A stretch of 64,000 nt of DNA from Cyanobium sp. PCC 7001 (GTDB lineage Bacteria; Cyanobacteriota; Cyanobacteriia; PCC-6307; Cyanobiaceae): positions 1,109,051-1,173,050 of the forward strand of contig NZ_DS990556.1 in the NCBI RefSeq assembly GCF_000155635.1, read 5' to 3'. The position numbers and the translations under genes are program-made. The stretch's first letter is position 1, and each line of letters opens with the position of its first letter. Below, piece by piece: positions 1 to 8,931 of this stretch. The notes under the pieces are model-generated. The model was not told the DNA's origin. It made no database searches and was given only the letters and a program-made list of their open reading frames with translations.

Positions 1-783
1 CTCTACGGGTGGTTCATCCCAGCGGGTTCCGGCCTGGCCAGACTGCGACTGTGGCAGCGGCTGCGCCCCCTGCTGCTGGAGGCCCTGCTGCTCACGCTGG
101 TGGTCACCGTGCTCAGCGAGCTGGCGGTGCTCTGGCGGCCGGCGGCCTGGGCGGCCCTGGCCCTGCTGCTGATCACCCGCCCGGTGCGGCGGCTGTTCGC
201 CGTGCGGCTGCAGATCTACGCGGTGCTGCTCTACTGGCTGAGCCTGGGCACCCTGCTCGCCGTGCTGAGCACGCTGCAGTCCCCGGCCATGGCCTGGTAT
301 CTCCAGCCGGGCCAGATCGCCCTGGTGACGATGGCCCTGCAGGTCGGCTTCATCCTCACCACCCACGGGCAGCTGGATCCGGCCGAGCTGGCCGCCTGCG
401 AAGCCTGGGGGCCGCTGCGCTGGATCGGTGAACGGGTGAGCCACCGGCCCCACCGCTGGCTCTACCTGCCGCTGTTCGCCGTGGTGGCCTACTACCTCTG
501 GCTCCGGTACGACCGTGCCCTGCTCACCCTGCTGTGGACGGCGGAAGCCTTCGTCATCTACGGGCTGAGCGCGGTGCTGCGCGACGGCAAGTTCCGGTTG
601 CTGGCCCTGATCGCCCTGGGGGCCTGCCTGCTGCGCCTGGTGGCCATCGACATGGCCCAGGCCAATCTCGGCATCCGCGCGGTGGTGTTCATCGGCGTCG
701 GCCTGCTGATGCTGGGGATGAATGCCCTCTACAACCGTTTCCGCAGCCGCTTCGAGAGCGGCGGCCCGGAGCCCGAACCGTGA
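1..783 (+). CDS. C-terminal part of a multi-pass membrane protein (DUF2339-like)
   Basis: The reading frame is open from the first base, so the gene begins upstream of the window and only about 260 C-terminal residues are visible. These form at least five or six leucine- and alanine-rich membrane helices separated by short loops. The last helices, with an LRDGKFRLLAL segment followed by LLRLVAIDMAQ, resemble the end of DUF2339 predicted membrane proteins. The function of that family is unknown. The stop codon overlaps the start of the next gene (TGATG), suggesting co-transcription with the M48 peptidase. The family call is from remembered motif resemblance only. Confidence 0.7.
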   Translation, partial: LYGWFIPAGSGLARLRLWQRLRPLLLEALLLTLVVTVLSELAVLWRPAAWAALALLLITRPVRRLFAVRLQIYAVLLYWLSLGTLLAVLSTLQSPAMAWYLQPGQIALVTMALQVGFILTTHGQLDPAELAACEAWGPLRWIGERVSHRPHRWLYLPLFAVVAYYLWLRYDRALLTLLWTAEAFVIYGLSAVLRDGKFRLLALIALGACLLRLVAIDMAQANLGIRAVVFIGVGLLMLGMNALYNRFRSRFESGGPEPEP

Positions 784-1706
784 TGCGGCGGCCGTCCCCC
801 CGTCTGGCCGTGCTGCTGACCCTGCTGGGAGCAGGTGCTGGCCTGATCGCCCTGCTGGTGCAGGGCCAGCCCCAGCGGCTGCGGCCATCCCTCGCTCCGG
901 CGGCCCGGCTGCTGGGCACCCCCTTCCAGCTCGCCGATCGCCTGGCCAGCCGGATGGTGCCGGTGGACGCCCTGGACGAGCGGGAGCTGGGCACGGTGCT
1001 CCACGCCCGCTACGCCGCCCGCATCCAGGCGGGGGATCCCGACCAGGCCTACCTCGACGCCCTGATGGAGGACCTGAAACCCCATCGGCGCCGCCCGCTG
1101 CACTACCGCGCCTACGCCGTGGGGCCCTGCGGCACGATCAACGCCGCGGCGCTGCCCGGCGGGATTGTGCTTGTGTGCCGCGAGCTGCTGCAGGGCATGG
1201 GCAGCGAAGCGGAGGTGGTGGGCGTTCTGGCCCACGAGATCGGCCACCTGGAGCTCGGTCACGGCTTCGATCTGGTACGGGGCGAATTGCTGGCCCGCCG
1301 CAGCCGCACGGTGCTGCTGGGCCGCCTCGCCGACCAGATGGTCGGGATTCTGGTGCGCCGGCGCTACAGCCAGGCGGCCGAGAGCGAGAGCGACGCCTAT
1401 GCCTTCGCGCTCCTGCTCGACAGCCTCTACGACCCCGCGGCCCTGGCCAGGGGGTTCCGCACCCTGATCGCCGACCGAGGACACGCGCGGCCGGTGGGGC
1501 TGCTGGGCGAGCTCTCCGCCAGCCATCCACCCTCGGAGCTCAGGCGGCAGCTTTATGCCGAACGTGCCCGGGCCTGGTGGCACAGCCACGGGAGCCAGCG
1601 GCGTTACCGCGGCACCCGCAACCTGAGAGAACGCCGCACCCTCAGGCAGCGGGAGCACGCCGAAGAATGGGCAAGCGGCCAGGAGGGGACTCAGGCCACC
1701 AGGTAG
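783..1706 (+). CDS. M48 family zinc metalloprotease, membrane anchored
   Basis: The 307-residue protein has an N-terminal hydrophobic segment (about residues 8-26) that should act as a signal anchor. A zinc-binding HEIGH motif lies at residues 151-155, followed by ELGH, and a downstream ESESDAYA segment near residue 200 fits the third zinc ligand of M48 peptidases. These enzymes (HtpX, BepA, YggG types) degrade misfolded envelope or membrane proteins. The start overlaps the stop of the upstream membrane protein gene. The last 16 bases overlap the convergent sigma factor gene. The exact substrate cannot be told from sequence. Confidence 0.88.
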   Translation: MRRPSPRLAVLLTLLGAGAGLIALLVQGQPQRLRPSLAPAARLLGTPFQLADRLASRMVPVDALDERELGTVLHARYAARIQAGDPDQAYLDALMEDLKPHRRRPLHYRAYAVGPCGTINAAALPGGIVLVCRELLQGMGSEAEVVGVLAHEIGHLELGHGFDLVRGELLARRSRTVLLGRLADQMVGILVRRRYSQAAESESDAYAFALLLDSLYDPAALARGFRTLIADRGHARPVGLLGELSASHPPSELRRQLYAERARAWWHSHGSQRRYRGTRNLRERRTLRQREHAEEWASGQEGTQATR

Positions 1707-2698
1707 CCCTCAAGCCGGCGCGACTGGGAGCGGATTCCCTCGAGGGCCTTGCGCTCGAGATTGCGGGTCTTGTCGCGGCTCATGCCCAGGTTCTTGGCGA
1801 TGGAGCTGAGGCTCATCGGTTCGGTGAGGCCCTGACCCTCGGGATCCAGGCCGTAGCGCATCTTCAGCACCCGCCCCTGCAGCTCCGGCAGTTGCTCCAG
1901 CAGCGCCCGCAGGTCTCCCTTCAGGCACTCCCCGTCCACACGCTCCTCCGGCAGCTCCCCATCCCCCGCCAGCAGATCCAGCAGCTCCGTGTCCTCCCCA
2001 TCCCCCACCTTCGTCTCCAGACTCACCGGCTGACGCGCGCGGCACAGCAGGTCCTTCACCTCCTCCTCCGGCAGCTCCACATACCCCGCCAGCTCCGTCA
2101 CCGTCGGCGTGCGGCCCAGCTCCTGGCTCAGTTCGCGCTGGCCCTTCTTCAGCTTGTTCAGCGTCTCGGTGATGTGGATCGGCAGACGGATCGTGCGGCT
2201 CTTCTCCGCAATCGCCCGCGTGATCCCCTGGCGGATCCACCAGTACGCATACGTACTGAACTTGTAGCCCCGCGTCGGGTCGAACTTCTCCACGCCCCGC
2301 ACCAGACCGATCGTTCCCTCCTGGATCAGGTCCAGCAGCTCCATGTTCCGCTTGGTGTACTTCTTCGCCACACTCACCACCAAGCGCAGATTCGCCGCCA
2401 CCATCCGCTCCTTGGCCCGGCGGCCCGCCTGGAGGCGCTTCTTCAGCACCGCCGGGCTCAGGCCCGCCGCCTTCGCCAGCTCCGCCGCGCTCGGTGCCGT
2501 TCCCCCAGCCCGCATCGTCAGCTCCTGCTCCATCTCCTCCAGCGCCATCAGCTCCTGCACCTGGCGGCCCAGCGTGATCTCCTGCTCGTGGGTCAGCAGC
2601 GGCACCCGGCCGATGTCCCGCAGGTAGCTGCGCACCAGATCGCCACCCCCGGACTGGGCGGAGCCATCGGCGGTCACGGCCACTGGCAGGGAAGGCAT
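1691..2698 (-). CDS. Group 2 (RpoD-like, non-essential) sigma-70 factor
   Basis: The 335-residue protein has a region 1.2 segment ([17 protein letters not shown], about residues 24-40), a full region 2 containing [13 protein letters not shown] and [14 protein letters not shown], region 3, and region 4 with a helix-turn-helix ending in [24 protein letters not shown]. The long region 1.1 of the principal sigma factor is missing, which is typical of cyanobacterial group 2 factors (SigB to SigE) used in stress, light and carbon/nitrogen responses. Which of these it is cannot be decided here. The gene is divergent from rluB across a 73-bp gap containing a perfect dyad (2709-2732) and its 3' end overlaps the M48 gene. 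Confidence 0.93.
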   Translation of the reverse strand: MPSLPVAVTADGSAQSGGGDLVRSYLRDIGRVPLLTHEQEITLGRQVQELMALEEMEQELTMRAGGTAPSAAELAKAAGLSPAVLKKRLQAGRRAKERMVAANLRLVVSVAKKYTKRNMELLDLIQEGTIGLVRGVEKFDPTRGYKFSTYAYWWIRQGITRAIAEKSRTIRLPIHITETLNKLKKGQRELSQELGRTPTVTELAGYVELPEEEVKDLLCRARQPVSLETKVGDGEDTELLDLLAGDGELPEERVDGECLKGDLRALLEQLPELQGRVLKMRYGLDPEGQGLTEPMSLSSIAKNLGMSRDKTRNLERKALEGIRSQSRRLEGYLVA

Positions 2699-2708
2699 GA
2701 CGATTGAG

Positions 2709-2732
2709 TTACGAAACGGTTCTGTTTCGTAA
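2709..2732. promoter_or_regulatory. Perfect inverted repeat between divergent sigma factor and rluB genes
   Basis: TTACGAAAC and GTTTCGTAA form two perfect 9-bp arms around a 6-base spacer. The element lies 11 bases upstream of the sigma factor start and about 40 bases upstream of rluB, in a short AT-richer island. A protein-binding operator is the simplest reading; a regulator cannot be named. It is not followed by a T-run, so a terminator is unlikely. Confidence 0.55.
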
Positions 2733-2771
2733 ACCTATCACCCTTTTCCGGCGCTGATCCAGCATGGGCCG

Positions 2772-3500
2772 ATGGCCAGCCAGCGCCTGCAGAAACTGAT
2801 CGCCGCCGCCGGGGTCTGTTCGCGACGCCATGCCGAGGAGCTGCTGCGGCAGGGGCGTATTCAAGTGAACGGCGCCGCCGCCCGACTGGGGGACAGCGCC
2901 GATCCCGACCGTGACAGCATCGCCGTGGACGGCCGGCCCCTTGACCGGCCGGCCCGGCCCGTGCTGCTGCTGCTCAACAAGCCCCTGGGGGTGCTCTGCA
3001 GCTGCAGCGACCCCCAGGGAAGGCCCACGGTGCTGGATCTGCTGCCCCCCGAGCTGCGCCAGGGCCAGGGGCTGCATCCCATCGGCCGCCTTGACGCCGA
3101 CAGCAGGGGCGCCCTGCTGCTCACCAACCAGGGGGATCTCACCCTGCGCCTCACCCATCCGCGCTACGGCCACCGCAAGCTCTACCGCGTGTGGGTCTCC
3201 GGGACCCCCAGCGCCACCACCCTGGAGCGATGGGCGGCCGGGGTGCCTCTCGACGGTGTGGCCAGCCAGCCCGTGGATGTGCGGGTGCTGCAGCGGGGCA
3301 AGCGCGGCACCCGGCTGGAACTGGCGATGGGGGAGGGAAGGAATCGGCAGATCCGCCGCACGGCAGCCCTTCTGGGCCATCCCGTGCTGGATCTGCAGCG
3401 GGTGGGGATCGGTCCTCTGCGCCTGGGGTCGCTGGCTGAGGGGTGCTGGCGGGCGCTCGATCACCAAGAATGGCAGGCCCTGGCCGACCCTCCCCTCTGA
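2772..3500 (+). CDS. rluB: RluB/RsuA-family 23S rRNA pseudouridine synthase
   Basis: The 242-residue protein begins with an S4 RNA-binding domain (RLQKLIAAAGVCSRRHAEELL, roughly residues 5-60). The catalytic domain follows and contains GRLDADSRG (about residues 106-114), whose first aspartate is the catalytic nucleophile in this family, and MGEGRNRQIRR near residue 190. Family members isomerise uridine to pseudouridine in 23S rRNA (RluB) or 16S rRNA (RsuA). The length and KLYRVWV segment fit RluB/RsuA, but the exact target site is inference. ATG start; no conflict with the divergent sigma factor gene. Confidence 0.9.
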   Translation: MASQRLQKLIAAAGVCSRRHAEELLRQGRIQVNGAAARLGDSADPDRDSIAVDGRPLDRPARPVLLLLNKPLGVLCSCSDPQGRPTVLDLLPPELRQGQGLHPIGRLDADSRGALLLTNQGDLTLRLTHPRYGHRKLYRVWVSGTPSATTLERWAAGVPLDGVASQPVDVRVLQRGKRGTRLELAMGEGRNRQIRRTAALLGHPVLDLQRVGIGPLRLGSLAEGCWRALDHQEWQALADPPL

Positions 3501-3589
3501 GCCGCCCCCCTGCCCCCCTGCCTGCGCGATTCGGCCGGTTCTGGCGCTGGGGCCGTGGCCGCCAGACGACGCACAATGACGCCGTTGGG

Positions 3590-4429
3590 GTGGATCCCCT
3601 GGTGGCGGCAGGCCGCCAGCTGCGGCAGCGCCGCGAGGAGCGCCAGCTGAGCCTGCGGCAGCTGGCGCTGGAAACCCGCATCAGCACCCCGGTGCTGGAG
3701 GCGCTGGAGCGGGGCTGGCGCGATCGCCTGCCGGAGGCCACCTACCTGCGCACCATGCTGCCCCTGATCGAGCGCCACCTCGACCTGGCCCCCGGCAGCC
3801 TGGAGGTGGTGCTGCCCGAGACGACCCCACCCAGCCCGGGGCGTCAGCGCCAGGGCCTGCTGCGCCGCTTCACGCCAGGCTCGATCGATGTGTTCACCAC
3901 CTGGCAGGGAACGGTGCTCTACGGGCTGCTCACCCTGGGGCTGATCTACGGCCTTAACCTGCAGCAGCAGCATCTGGCCCAGGAGGGTGTGCTGACGCTG
4001 AGCCCTGTGGCGCCGCTGCCCCCGGGGGAACAGACCCGGCGTCCGGAGGCGGGACAGGTCCTGCTGGCCATCGAGCCGGATCTGCGTCCCCTGCAGGTGG
4101 CGGCCCGGGGCCAGGGGCTGAAACTGCTGGACGGCCAGGACGGGGACCAGGGCGGGGGCAGCAGCCAGACTCCCGTGACGCGTCAGGAAGGAACCCTGGT
4201 GCTGCAGCTCGGCGGCGTGTCGGAGGTGAATCTGGAACGGGGCAACGGCGAGAGCACCCGCTTCCAGACCAGCGGCGGACGCCTCGAGTTCGGCCTCACC
4301 ACCCCGTGGAGCCTGCGTGTGAATCCGGCGCCCACCGGAGACGGTGCGGTGCGGTGGCGGGGCCAGAGCCTGGCCCCGGAGGCAGGGGAGCCCGGCAGCT
4401 TCCGGCCTCCGGCAGCTCAGCCGCGCTGA
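3590..4429 (+). CDS. RodZ-like helix-turn-helix membrane protein
   Basis: The N-terminal 75 residues form a Cro/RodZ-type helix-turn-helix (LRQRREERQLSLRQLALETRI followed by LEALERGWRDRLPEATYLR). A single membrane helix follows near residues 110-130 (TVLYGLLTLGLIYGL), then a periplasmic region with a beta-rich DUF4115-like end. This is the RodZ layout, a cytoskeletal cell-shape protein that links MreB to the wall machinery. The frame is open back to 3443 inside rluB. The GTG at 3590 was chosen because it sits just before the conserved helix-turn-helix and outside rluB; an upstream start is possible. The 3' end overlaps convergent malQ by 13 bases. Confidence 0.75.
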   Translation: MDPLVAAGRQLRQRREERQLSLRQLALETRISTPVLEALERGWRDRLPEATYLRTMLPLIERHLDLAPGSLEVVLPETTPPSPGRQRQGLLRRFTPGSIDVFTTWQGTVLYGLLTLGLIYGLNLQQQHLAQEGVLTLSPVAPLPPGEQTRRPEAGQVLLAIEPDLRPLQVAARGQGLKLLDGQDGDQGGGSSQTPVTRQEGTLVLQLGGVSEVNLERGNGESTRFQTSGGRLEFGLTTPWSLRVNPAPTGDGAVRWRGQSLAPEAGEPGSFRPPAAQPR

Positions 4430-5952
4430 TGGCGGCCGGCCATCTCGCCCAGCCCCTTGAGCGGACCGTCCAGGCTGGCGATCGGGTCGGTTAGGCGCCA
4501 GGTCCAGTTGCCTGAGCTGGTGCCTGGCGTGTTGAAACGGGCCCGGTCATCCAGTTCCAGCAGGTCCTGCAGCGGTGCCACGGCCAGTTCGGCCTCGCTG
4601 GCCAGGGCGGCCTCCAGCAGCTGCCAGGCGGGCGCGGTCACCGTGACCCCGAGCACCTGTTCCACCCGCCGCCGCTCCTCATCGCCCAGATCTCCCCACC
4701 AGCCGGTGGTGGTGGCGTTGTCGTGGGTGCCGGTGTACACCACCCAGTGGGGGCCGTTGATGTTGGCCGGCAGGTAGGGGTTGTCGTCATCGCCGTTGAA
4801 GGCGAACTGGAGGATCTTCATCCCGGGCAGGGCGAAGCGATCGCGCAGGGCCTCCACCGGGGGGGTGATCACGCCGAGGTCCTCGGCGATCAGGGGCAGG
4901 CGCCCTTCTCGCAGCTGGCCCTTGAGGCGGCAACGGAGCCAGAGCAGGCTCAGCAGCAACCGCCCGGGGGATGGCTGCCAGCAGCCGTTCTGGGCGGTGG
5001 CGTCACCACCGGGCACGCTCCAGTAGGCCTGCAACGCCCGGAAGTGGTCGAGCCGCAGCCGGTCGAAGAGCTCTAACTGACGGCCCAGGCGGGACAGCCA
5101 CCAGCGGAAGCCGCTGCGCCAGTGGCGGGACCAGCGGTACACCGGCGTGCCCCAGAGCTGGCCGGTCTCGGAGAAGTAATCGGGGGGAACGCCGCTCTGC
5201 TCCGTCAGGGAGCCGTCTCGGCGCAGGGAGAAGAGCTCGGGATGGCACCACACATCGGTGCTGTCGTGGGCCACGTAGAAGGGCAGGTCGCCCACCAGAT
5301 CGACGTCGCAGCGGTGGGCCTGGGAGCGCAGGGCCTGCCACTGACGCTGCAGCTGCCACTGCACCAGCGCCTGCTCGAGCAGCGGTCCCGCCAGGTCGCG
5401 ATCCAGCCGCCGCAGGCTGTCGCGATGCCGCTGGGCCAGGGGCTTGGGCCATTCCCACCAGGGCCTGCCGCCCTGCTGCTCCCGCAGCACCATGAAGCGG
5501 CAGTGGTCGGGCAGCCAGGAGCGCTGGCGGTGCGCCCAGGCCGCGAAGGCGGCCTGACTCTCGGCGGACTGCTCCGGCCAGCGGCGGGCCAGTGCCGCCG
5601 CCAGGGCGGCGGCACGCTGGGGCATCAGCGCCAGGTCCACCCGTTCGGTGGCGGCGGGGTCGGGCAGGGCCTGCAGGTCCTCGCTGCTGAGGAATCCCTC
5701 CTGCTCCAGCAGGTCCCCGTCCAGCAGCCAGGGGTTGAGGGCCGATCCACTGGGGGAGCTGTAGGGGGAGCCGGTGCTGTCGGTGGGCGCCAGGGGCAGC
5801 AGCTGCCAGAGGCCGATGCGGTGCCGGGCCAGCAGATCGATCCAGTCCCGCGCGGCCGCGCCGAAGGTGCCGCACGGGCCGGGACCGGGAAGGGCCGTGG
5901 GATGGAGCAGCACGCCGCAGCGACGCCGGGCGGGCGGATGGAGTGGACTCAC
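4417..5952 (-). CDS. malQ: 4-alpha-glucanotransferase (GH77 amylomaltase)
   Basis: The 511-residue protein has the normal length of amylomaltases. Diagnostic segments include GVLLHPTALPGP at the N terminus, SPYSSPSGSALNPWLL, DLVGDLPFYVAHDSTDVW, RLDHFRALQAYWSVP, LIAEDLGVITPPV and TGTHDNATTTGWW; the RLDHFR and AEDLG aspartate/glutamate and the THDN aspartate are the catalytic residues of GH77. The enzyme transfers alpha-1,4-glucan segments and helps recycle maltodextrins from glycogen breakdown. Its start overlaps the stop of bciB by 4 bases, so the two are probably co-transcribed. Confidence 0.95.
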   Translation of the reverse strand: MSPLHPPARRRCGVLLHPTALPGPGPCGTFGAAARDWIDLLARHRIGLWQLLPLAPTDSTGSPYSSPSGSALNPWLLDGDLLEQEGFLSSEDLQALPDPAATERVDLALMPQRAAALAAALARRWPEQSAESQAAFAAWAHRQRSWLPDHCRFMVLREQQGGRPWWEWPKPLAQRHRDSLRRLDRDLAGPLLEQALVQWQLQRQWQALRSQAHRCDVDLVGDLPFYVAHDSTDVWCHPELFSLRRDGSLTEQSGVPPDYFSETGQLWGTPVYRWSRHWRSGFRWWLSRLGRQLELFDRLRLDHFRALQAYWSVPGGDATAQNGCWQPSPGRLLLSLLWLRCRLKGQLREGRLPLIAEDLGVITPPVEALRDRFALPGMKILQFAFNGDDDNPYLPANINGPHWVVYTGTHDNATTTGWWGDLGDEERRRVEQVLGVTVTAPAWQLLEAALASEAELAVAPLQDLLELDDRARFNTPGTSSGNWTWRLTDPIASLDGPLKGLGEMAGRHQRG

Positions 5953-7190
5953 GCCGAGGGCAGCCGGTAACGGCTCACGATCCTGCGGGCGAAGGCCGGG
6001 ATGTGGGCCTCGGCCTTCTCAGGGTGGTGACGCCGCACCCAGAGGGCGTTGCGGGTGAAGTGGGAGTCGATCGAGAAGCGGCCGTATTCCAGCCCCTTCG
6101 GACCGAAACGCTGCACGAACACACCGATCAGCTCCGCCAGCCAGCGGGGCAGCTTCACGGCCTTGTCGTAGGCCTCGATGCCCTGCTGCACGGCGGCGCG
6201 GCGGTCGCCGCGGCTGGTGACGGGCGCCACGTCCAGCTCCGGCTCCACCAGATCGAGCAGCTGCTGACCGAGGGGATTGCGCACGGTGATCCACTGCCGG
6301 CCGAACTCGGCTCCCATGTAGCCCACCACCAGGTCGGCACCGGCGTTGGTGTAGTCGAAGCAGCTGAGGCAGCTGGGCGCGAACACATCCTTGAGCTTCG
6401 GCGTGTCCAGGCCGAAGAAGGGCACCGTCTCGGTACGCCCATCGCTGTGGCGGAAGTGGATGCGGAAGTCCTGCATGAACTCGTAGTGCACCACGGTCTC
6501 CGGTGAGCTCACCGTGCTCTCCAGGAAGGTCTGCAGGCCGGCCCGGGAGACGTTGTCCACGCAGGGGAGGCCGAGCACGTAGAGGGCATCGAGGGGGAGG
6601 GTGGGCTGCACCGCCCGCAGGGCCTGGATCTGGCAGCCCACGCCGATCGCCAGCAGCCGGCGGATGCCGCTGCCCGGCAGCTGCTCCAGCACCTCGAGGT
6701 TGGGGGAGAGGGTGGGCTTGTTCACCCGGGCGCTGAGCACCTCCTCCGGCGTGCGCGCCAGCCGGGGCACGGGGGTGAATCGGTCGTGCTCGCTCTGCCC
6801 CACGCAGAGCACCGCATCCACCAGGCCCGTCTCGAGGGCCCGCACGCCGATGCGGCTCACGATGCCGGTCCACTGGGCACCCTCGAGCGGCCGCGCCAGG
6901 CGGGCGGTGACCATCCGCTGGTGCACGCCGAAGTAGAGCTCGTCCTCGTTGTCGAGGTCACGGCTGCGGCCGTGGGCGGCCGCCTCCATCGCCTCGAAGC
7001 GCTGATGCAGGAAGGCGCAGCTCTGCCTCACGTAGGCCACCCAGCGGCTGTCGCAGAGGCCGCACTGGCTGCAGAGGTCCTTGGCGGGGTACACGCTCCC
7101 TTTGGCGAGGGGACGGGCTCGCTCGTGGGGAGCCGCGACCTGGCCGGCAGGGGGTGGGGTGGGGGCGGCCGGCAAGGGAAGGCCTATCAC
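5949..7190 (-). CDS. bciB: Ferredoxin-dependent divinyl (proto)chlorophyllide a 8-vinyl reductase, FrhB/BciB family
   Basis: The 413-residue protein carries a CSQCGLC iron-sulfur motif near residues 40-46, then GVGCQIQALR, GLPCVDNVSR and CLSCFDYTNAGADLVVGYMG, the conserved cysteine blocks of the F420-hydrogenase beta-subunit-like family. In cyanobacteria the family member BciB reduces the 8-vinyl group of divinyl chlorophyllide to give monovinyl chlorophyll a. Related 7-hydroxymethyl chlorophyll reductases look similar, so the assignment rests on family context. It is the first gene of the bciB-malQ pair and is divergent from the LCP gene. Confidence 0.85.
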   Translation of the reverse strand: MIGLPLPAAPTPPPAGQVAAPHERARPLAKGSVYPAKDLCSQCGLCDSRWVAYVRQSCAFLHQRFEAMEAAAHGRSRDLDNEDELYFGVHQRMVTARLARPLEGAQWTGIVSRIGVRALETGLVDAVLCVGQSEHDRFTPVPRLARTPEEVLSARVNKPTLSPNLEVLEQLPGSGIRRLLAIGVGCQIQALRAVQPTLPLDALYVLGLPCVDNVSRAGLQTFLESTVSSPETVVHYEFMQDFRIHFRHSDGRTETVPFFGLDTPKLKDVFAPSCLSCFDYTNAGADLVVGYMGAEFGRQWITVRNPLGQQLLDLVEPELDVAPVTSRGDRRAAVQQGIEAYDKAVKLPRWLAELIGVFVQRFGPKGLEYGRFSIDSHFTRNALWVRRHHPEKAEAHIPAFARRIVSRYRLPSA

Positions 7191-7249
7191 TGGTCCACAA
7201 CCTATCGGGTGCTCCCCACCGGGGTGTGGGTCAAAGTGGTGGCCCTGTC

Positions 7250-8308
7250 ATGAACGGGCGCCCAGCGATCCCGATGCCCCCCCGCCCTGCGACTCCCTCT
7301 CCCCGCAGCTCCGCCGCCCCAGGCGGCACGGCCGCTCCGGCGCGGCGGAGCCGGAGCAGGAGCTCCAACGCCAGGGTGCTGCTGAGGCTGGCTCTGGTGG
7401 CGGCCGGGATGGTGGGCGGGCTCAGCCTGCTGGGCCTGATCTGGCCCAAGCCCGACCCCGGCCTGGAGAACCAGGGCGACAGGAGCGTGAGTGATCTGGC
7501 CAAGCCCCCGAACCGGCCCATCACCGTGCTGGTGATCGGGGTGGATGCGGATCAGCTCGGCCAGGCCACCAACAAGGCGGCACCGCCCGGGCCGGCCAAC
7601 GCCGATGCCCTGCTGCTGCTGCGGGTCAATCCGGGCGGGCCCCTGCAGGTGCTGGCCCTGCCTCCGAGCCTGGCGGTGAAGCTGCCGGGCAGACCGGGGC
7701 TGCAGTCGCTCGGCAGCCTCTACCGCACCGGGGGCGCTGCCCTCACGGCCGATGCGGCCCGGGAGCTGGTGGGCCTGCCGCGCCAGGAGCCCCATCGCTA
7801 TCTGGTGCTGAGCCGGGGCGCGCTGCGCTCCCTGGTGGACGAACTGGGCTCGCTGGAGGTGAATCCCAACGCCACGATGAAATACCGCGACAAGCGGCAG
7901 GGCCTCACGATCGACATCCAGAGCGGCCTGCAGCGGCTCAAGGGCACCCAGGTGGAGCACCTGCTGCGCTACCGCAGCCCCGACAGCCCCCTGCAGAGCC
8001 GGCTGAGCAGCCAGGAGGCGGTGATCCGCAGCCTGCTCAATGAGCTCAGCCAGAGCAGCCGGGTGGAGATGCTCCCTCCGCTGGTGCAGAAGCTGCGGGG
8101 CCAGGTGCAGAGCAACCTCACCCCCACCGAGGTGCTGAGCCTGATGGCCGCCGTGCTCAAGCCCGACCAGGCCGTGGCCTTCGCGGTGGTGCCGCTGGAA
8201 CCCCCCCGGGACGCTCCGGCCGGCGCCGACCTGCGGGAGCTGGCCAAATCCGCCCCCAGGCCGCTGTGGCCCGAGCCCTCCGGCCCGGCGGCGCCGGCGG
8301 GCTCCTAG
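7250..8308 (+). CDS. LytR-CpsA-Psr (LCP) family cell-envelope ligase
   Basis: The protein of about 352 residues has a basic, serine/proline-rich cytoplasmic head, one membrane helix (VLLRLALVAAGMVGGLSLLGLI, split around residues 43-65) and an extracytoplasmic LCP domain with TVLVIGVDAD, NADALLLLRVNP, and LVDELGSLEV. LCP proteins attach secondary glycopolymers to peptidoglycan or related carriers. The ATG at 7250 removes a poorly conserved stretch that would run into the divergent bciB leader. Its stop shares a CTAG with the stop of the opposing gene. Confidence 0.85.
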   Translation: MNGRPAIPMPPRPATPSPRSSAAPGGTAAPARRSRSRSSNARVLLRLALVAAGMVGGLSLLGLIWPKPDPGLENQGDRSVSDLAKPPNRPITVLVIGVDADQLGQATNKAAPPGPANADALLLLRVNPGGPLQVLALPPSLAVKLPGRPGLQSLGSLYRTGGAALTADAARELVGLPRQEPHRYLVLSRGALRSLVDELGSLEVNPNATMKYRDKRQGLTIDIQSGLQRLKGTQVEHLLRYRSPDSPLQSRLSSQEAVIRSLLNELSQSSRVEMLPPLVQKLRGQVQSNLTPTEVLSLMAAVLKPDQAVAFAVVPLEPPRDAPAGADLRELAKSAPRPLWPEPSGPAAPAGS

Positions 8309-8862
8309 GGCGCCTCCCAGCCCGCGGCCCGCAGCTGGGCGCACCCCAGCTTCAGGGCCGCCGGCAGGGCGAGGGCCAGGTGTTCACCATCCTCACCAGC
8401 GGCCGGGAGCACCCCCAGCCAGGGCAGACCGTCGCGGCGGCGCAGGCCCCCCTGCCAGGGCAGTCCCCACTGCACCAGGCCCACCAGCGGCACGGCCGCC
8501 TGGCGCAGCAGGGCGGTCATCGCCGCAGGCAGGCCGCTCTCCTGCTGGTCGGCATCCAGCAGCAGCAGGGCCGGCTGCCGCCAGGCCCCCACCGCCTCGG
8601 CCCAGCAGCTGCCGTCCGCCAGGGTGCGGCCGGGATCCACGGGCAGCGGCACCAGCTGCGGCGGCGCCCCCGGGGCAGGGACCTGCCGGTGCAGAGCCAT
8701 CAGCTGCGGCACCGGCACTGCGGGGTCGAGCGCCGCAGCCAGCTCCAGGCCCAGGGCCGCGGCCAGCGCCGGCGCCGCCGCCTCCAGCAATCGCCGCTGG
8801 GGCTCGGGCGGGCCGGCGGCCAGGAGCACCAGGCTGGCCGGCAGCACTCCGGAAACCGTCAT
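8305..8862 (-). CDS. Conserved hypothetical protein, unrecognised
   Basis: The 185-residue protein starts at the ATG that gives MTVSGVLPASLVLLAAG; an upstream GTG-like extension of 13 codons exists but overlaps the prs leader. It is rich in alanine, leucine and glycine with no clear membrane helix, metal site or nucleotide motif. The alternating hydrophobic strands and the LLLLDADQQESGLP segment are compatible with an alpha/beta Rossmann-like fold, which is only an impression. It is divergent from prs (69-bp gap) and convergent with the LCP gene. Function unknown. Confidence 0.7.
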   Translation of the reverse strand: MTVSGVLPASLVLLAAGPPEPQRRLLEAAAPALAAALGLELAAALDPAVPVPQLMALHRQVPAPGAPPQLVPLPVDPGRTLADGSCWAEAVGAWRQPALLLLDADQQESGLPAAMTALLRQAAVPLVGLVQWGLPWQGGLRRRDGLPWLGVLPAAGEDGEHLALALPAALKLGCAQLRAAGWEAP

Positions 8863-8931
8863 CGTTGTTTGCACTCCAGCGGGCGGGCTCGCTTCTACCA
8901 TCGGAGTTCAGCCGACGCGTCTGCGCTCGCC

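Noticed and set aside
722-2707. Long plus-strand open frame of over 650 codons across the M48 and sigma factor genes
   Set aside because: It is a GC-rich shadow frame, arginine/proline/histidine/glutamine-rich, with no motif, while both overlapped frames encode recognised proteins.
2709-2732. LexA or NtcA binding site
   Set aside because: The dyad does not fit GTA-N8-TAC or the cyanobacterial LexA patterns I know; it was left as an unassigned operator.
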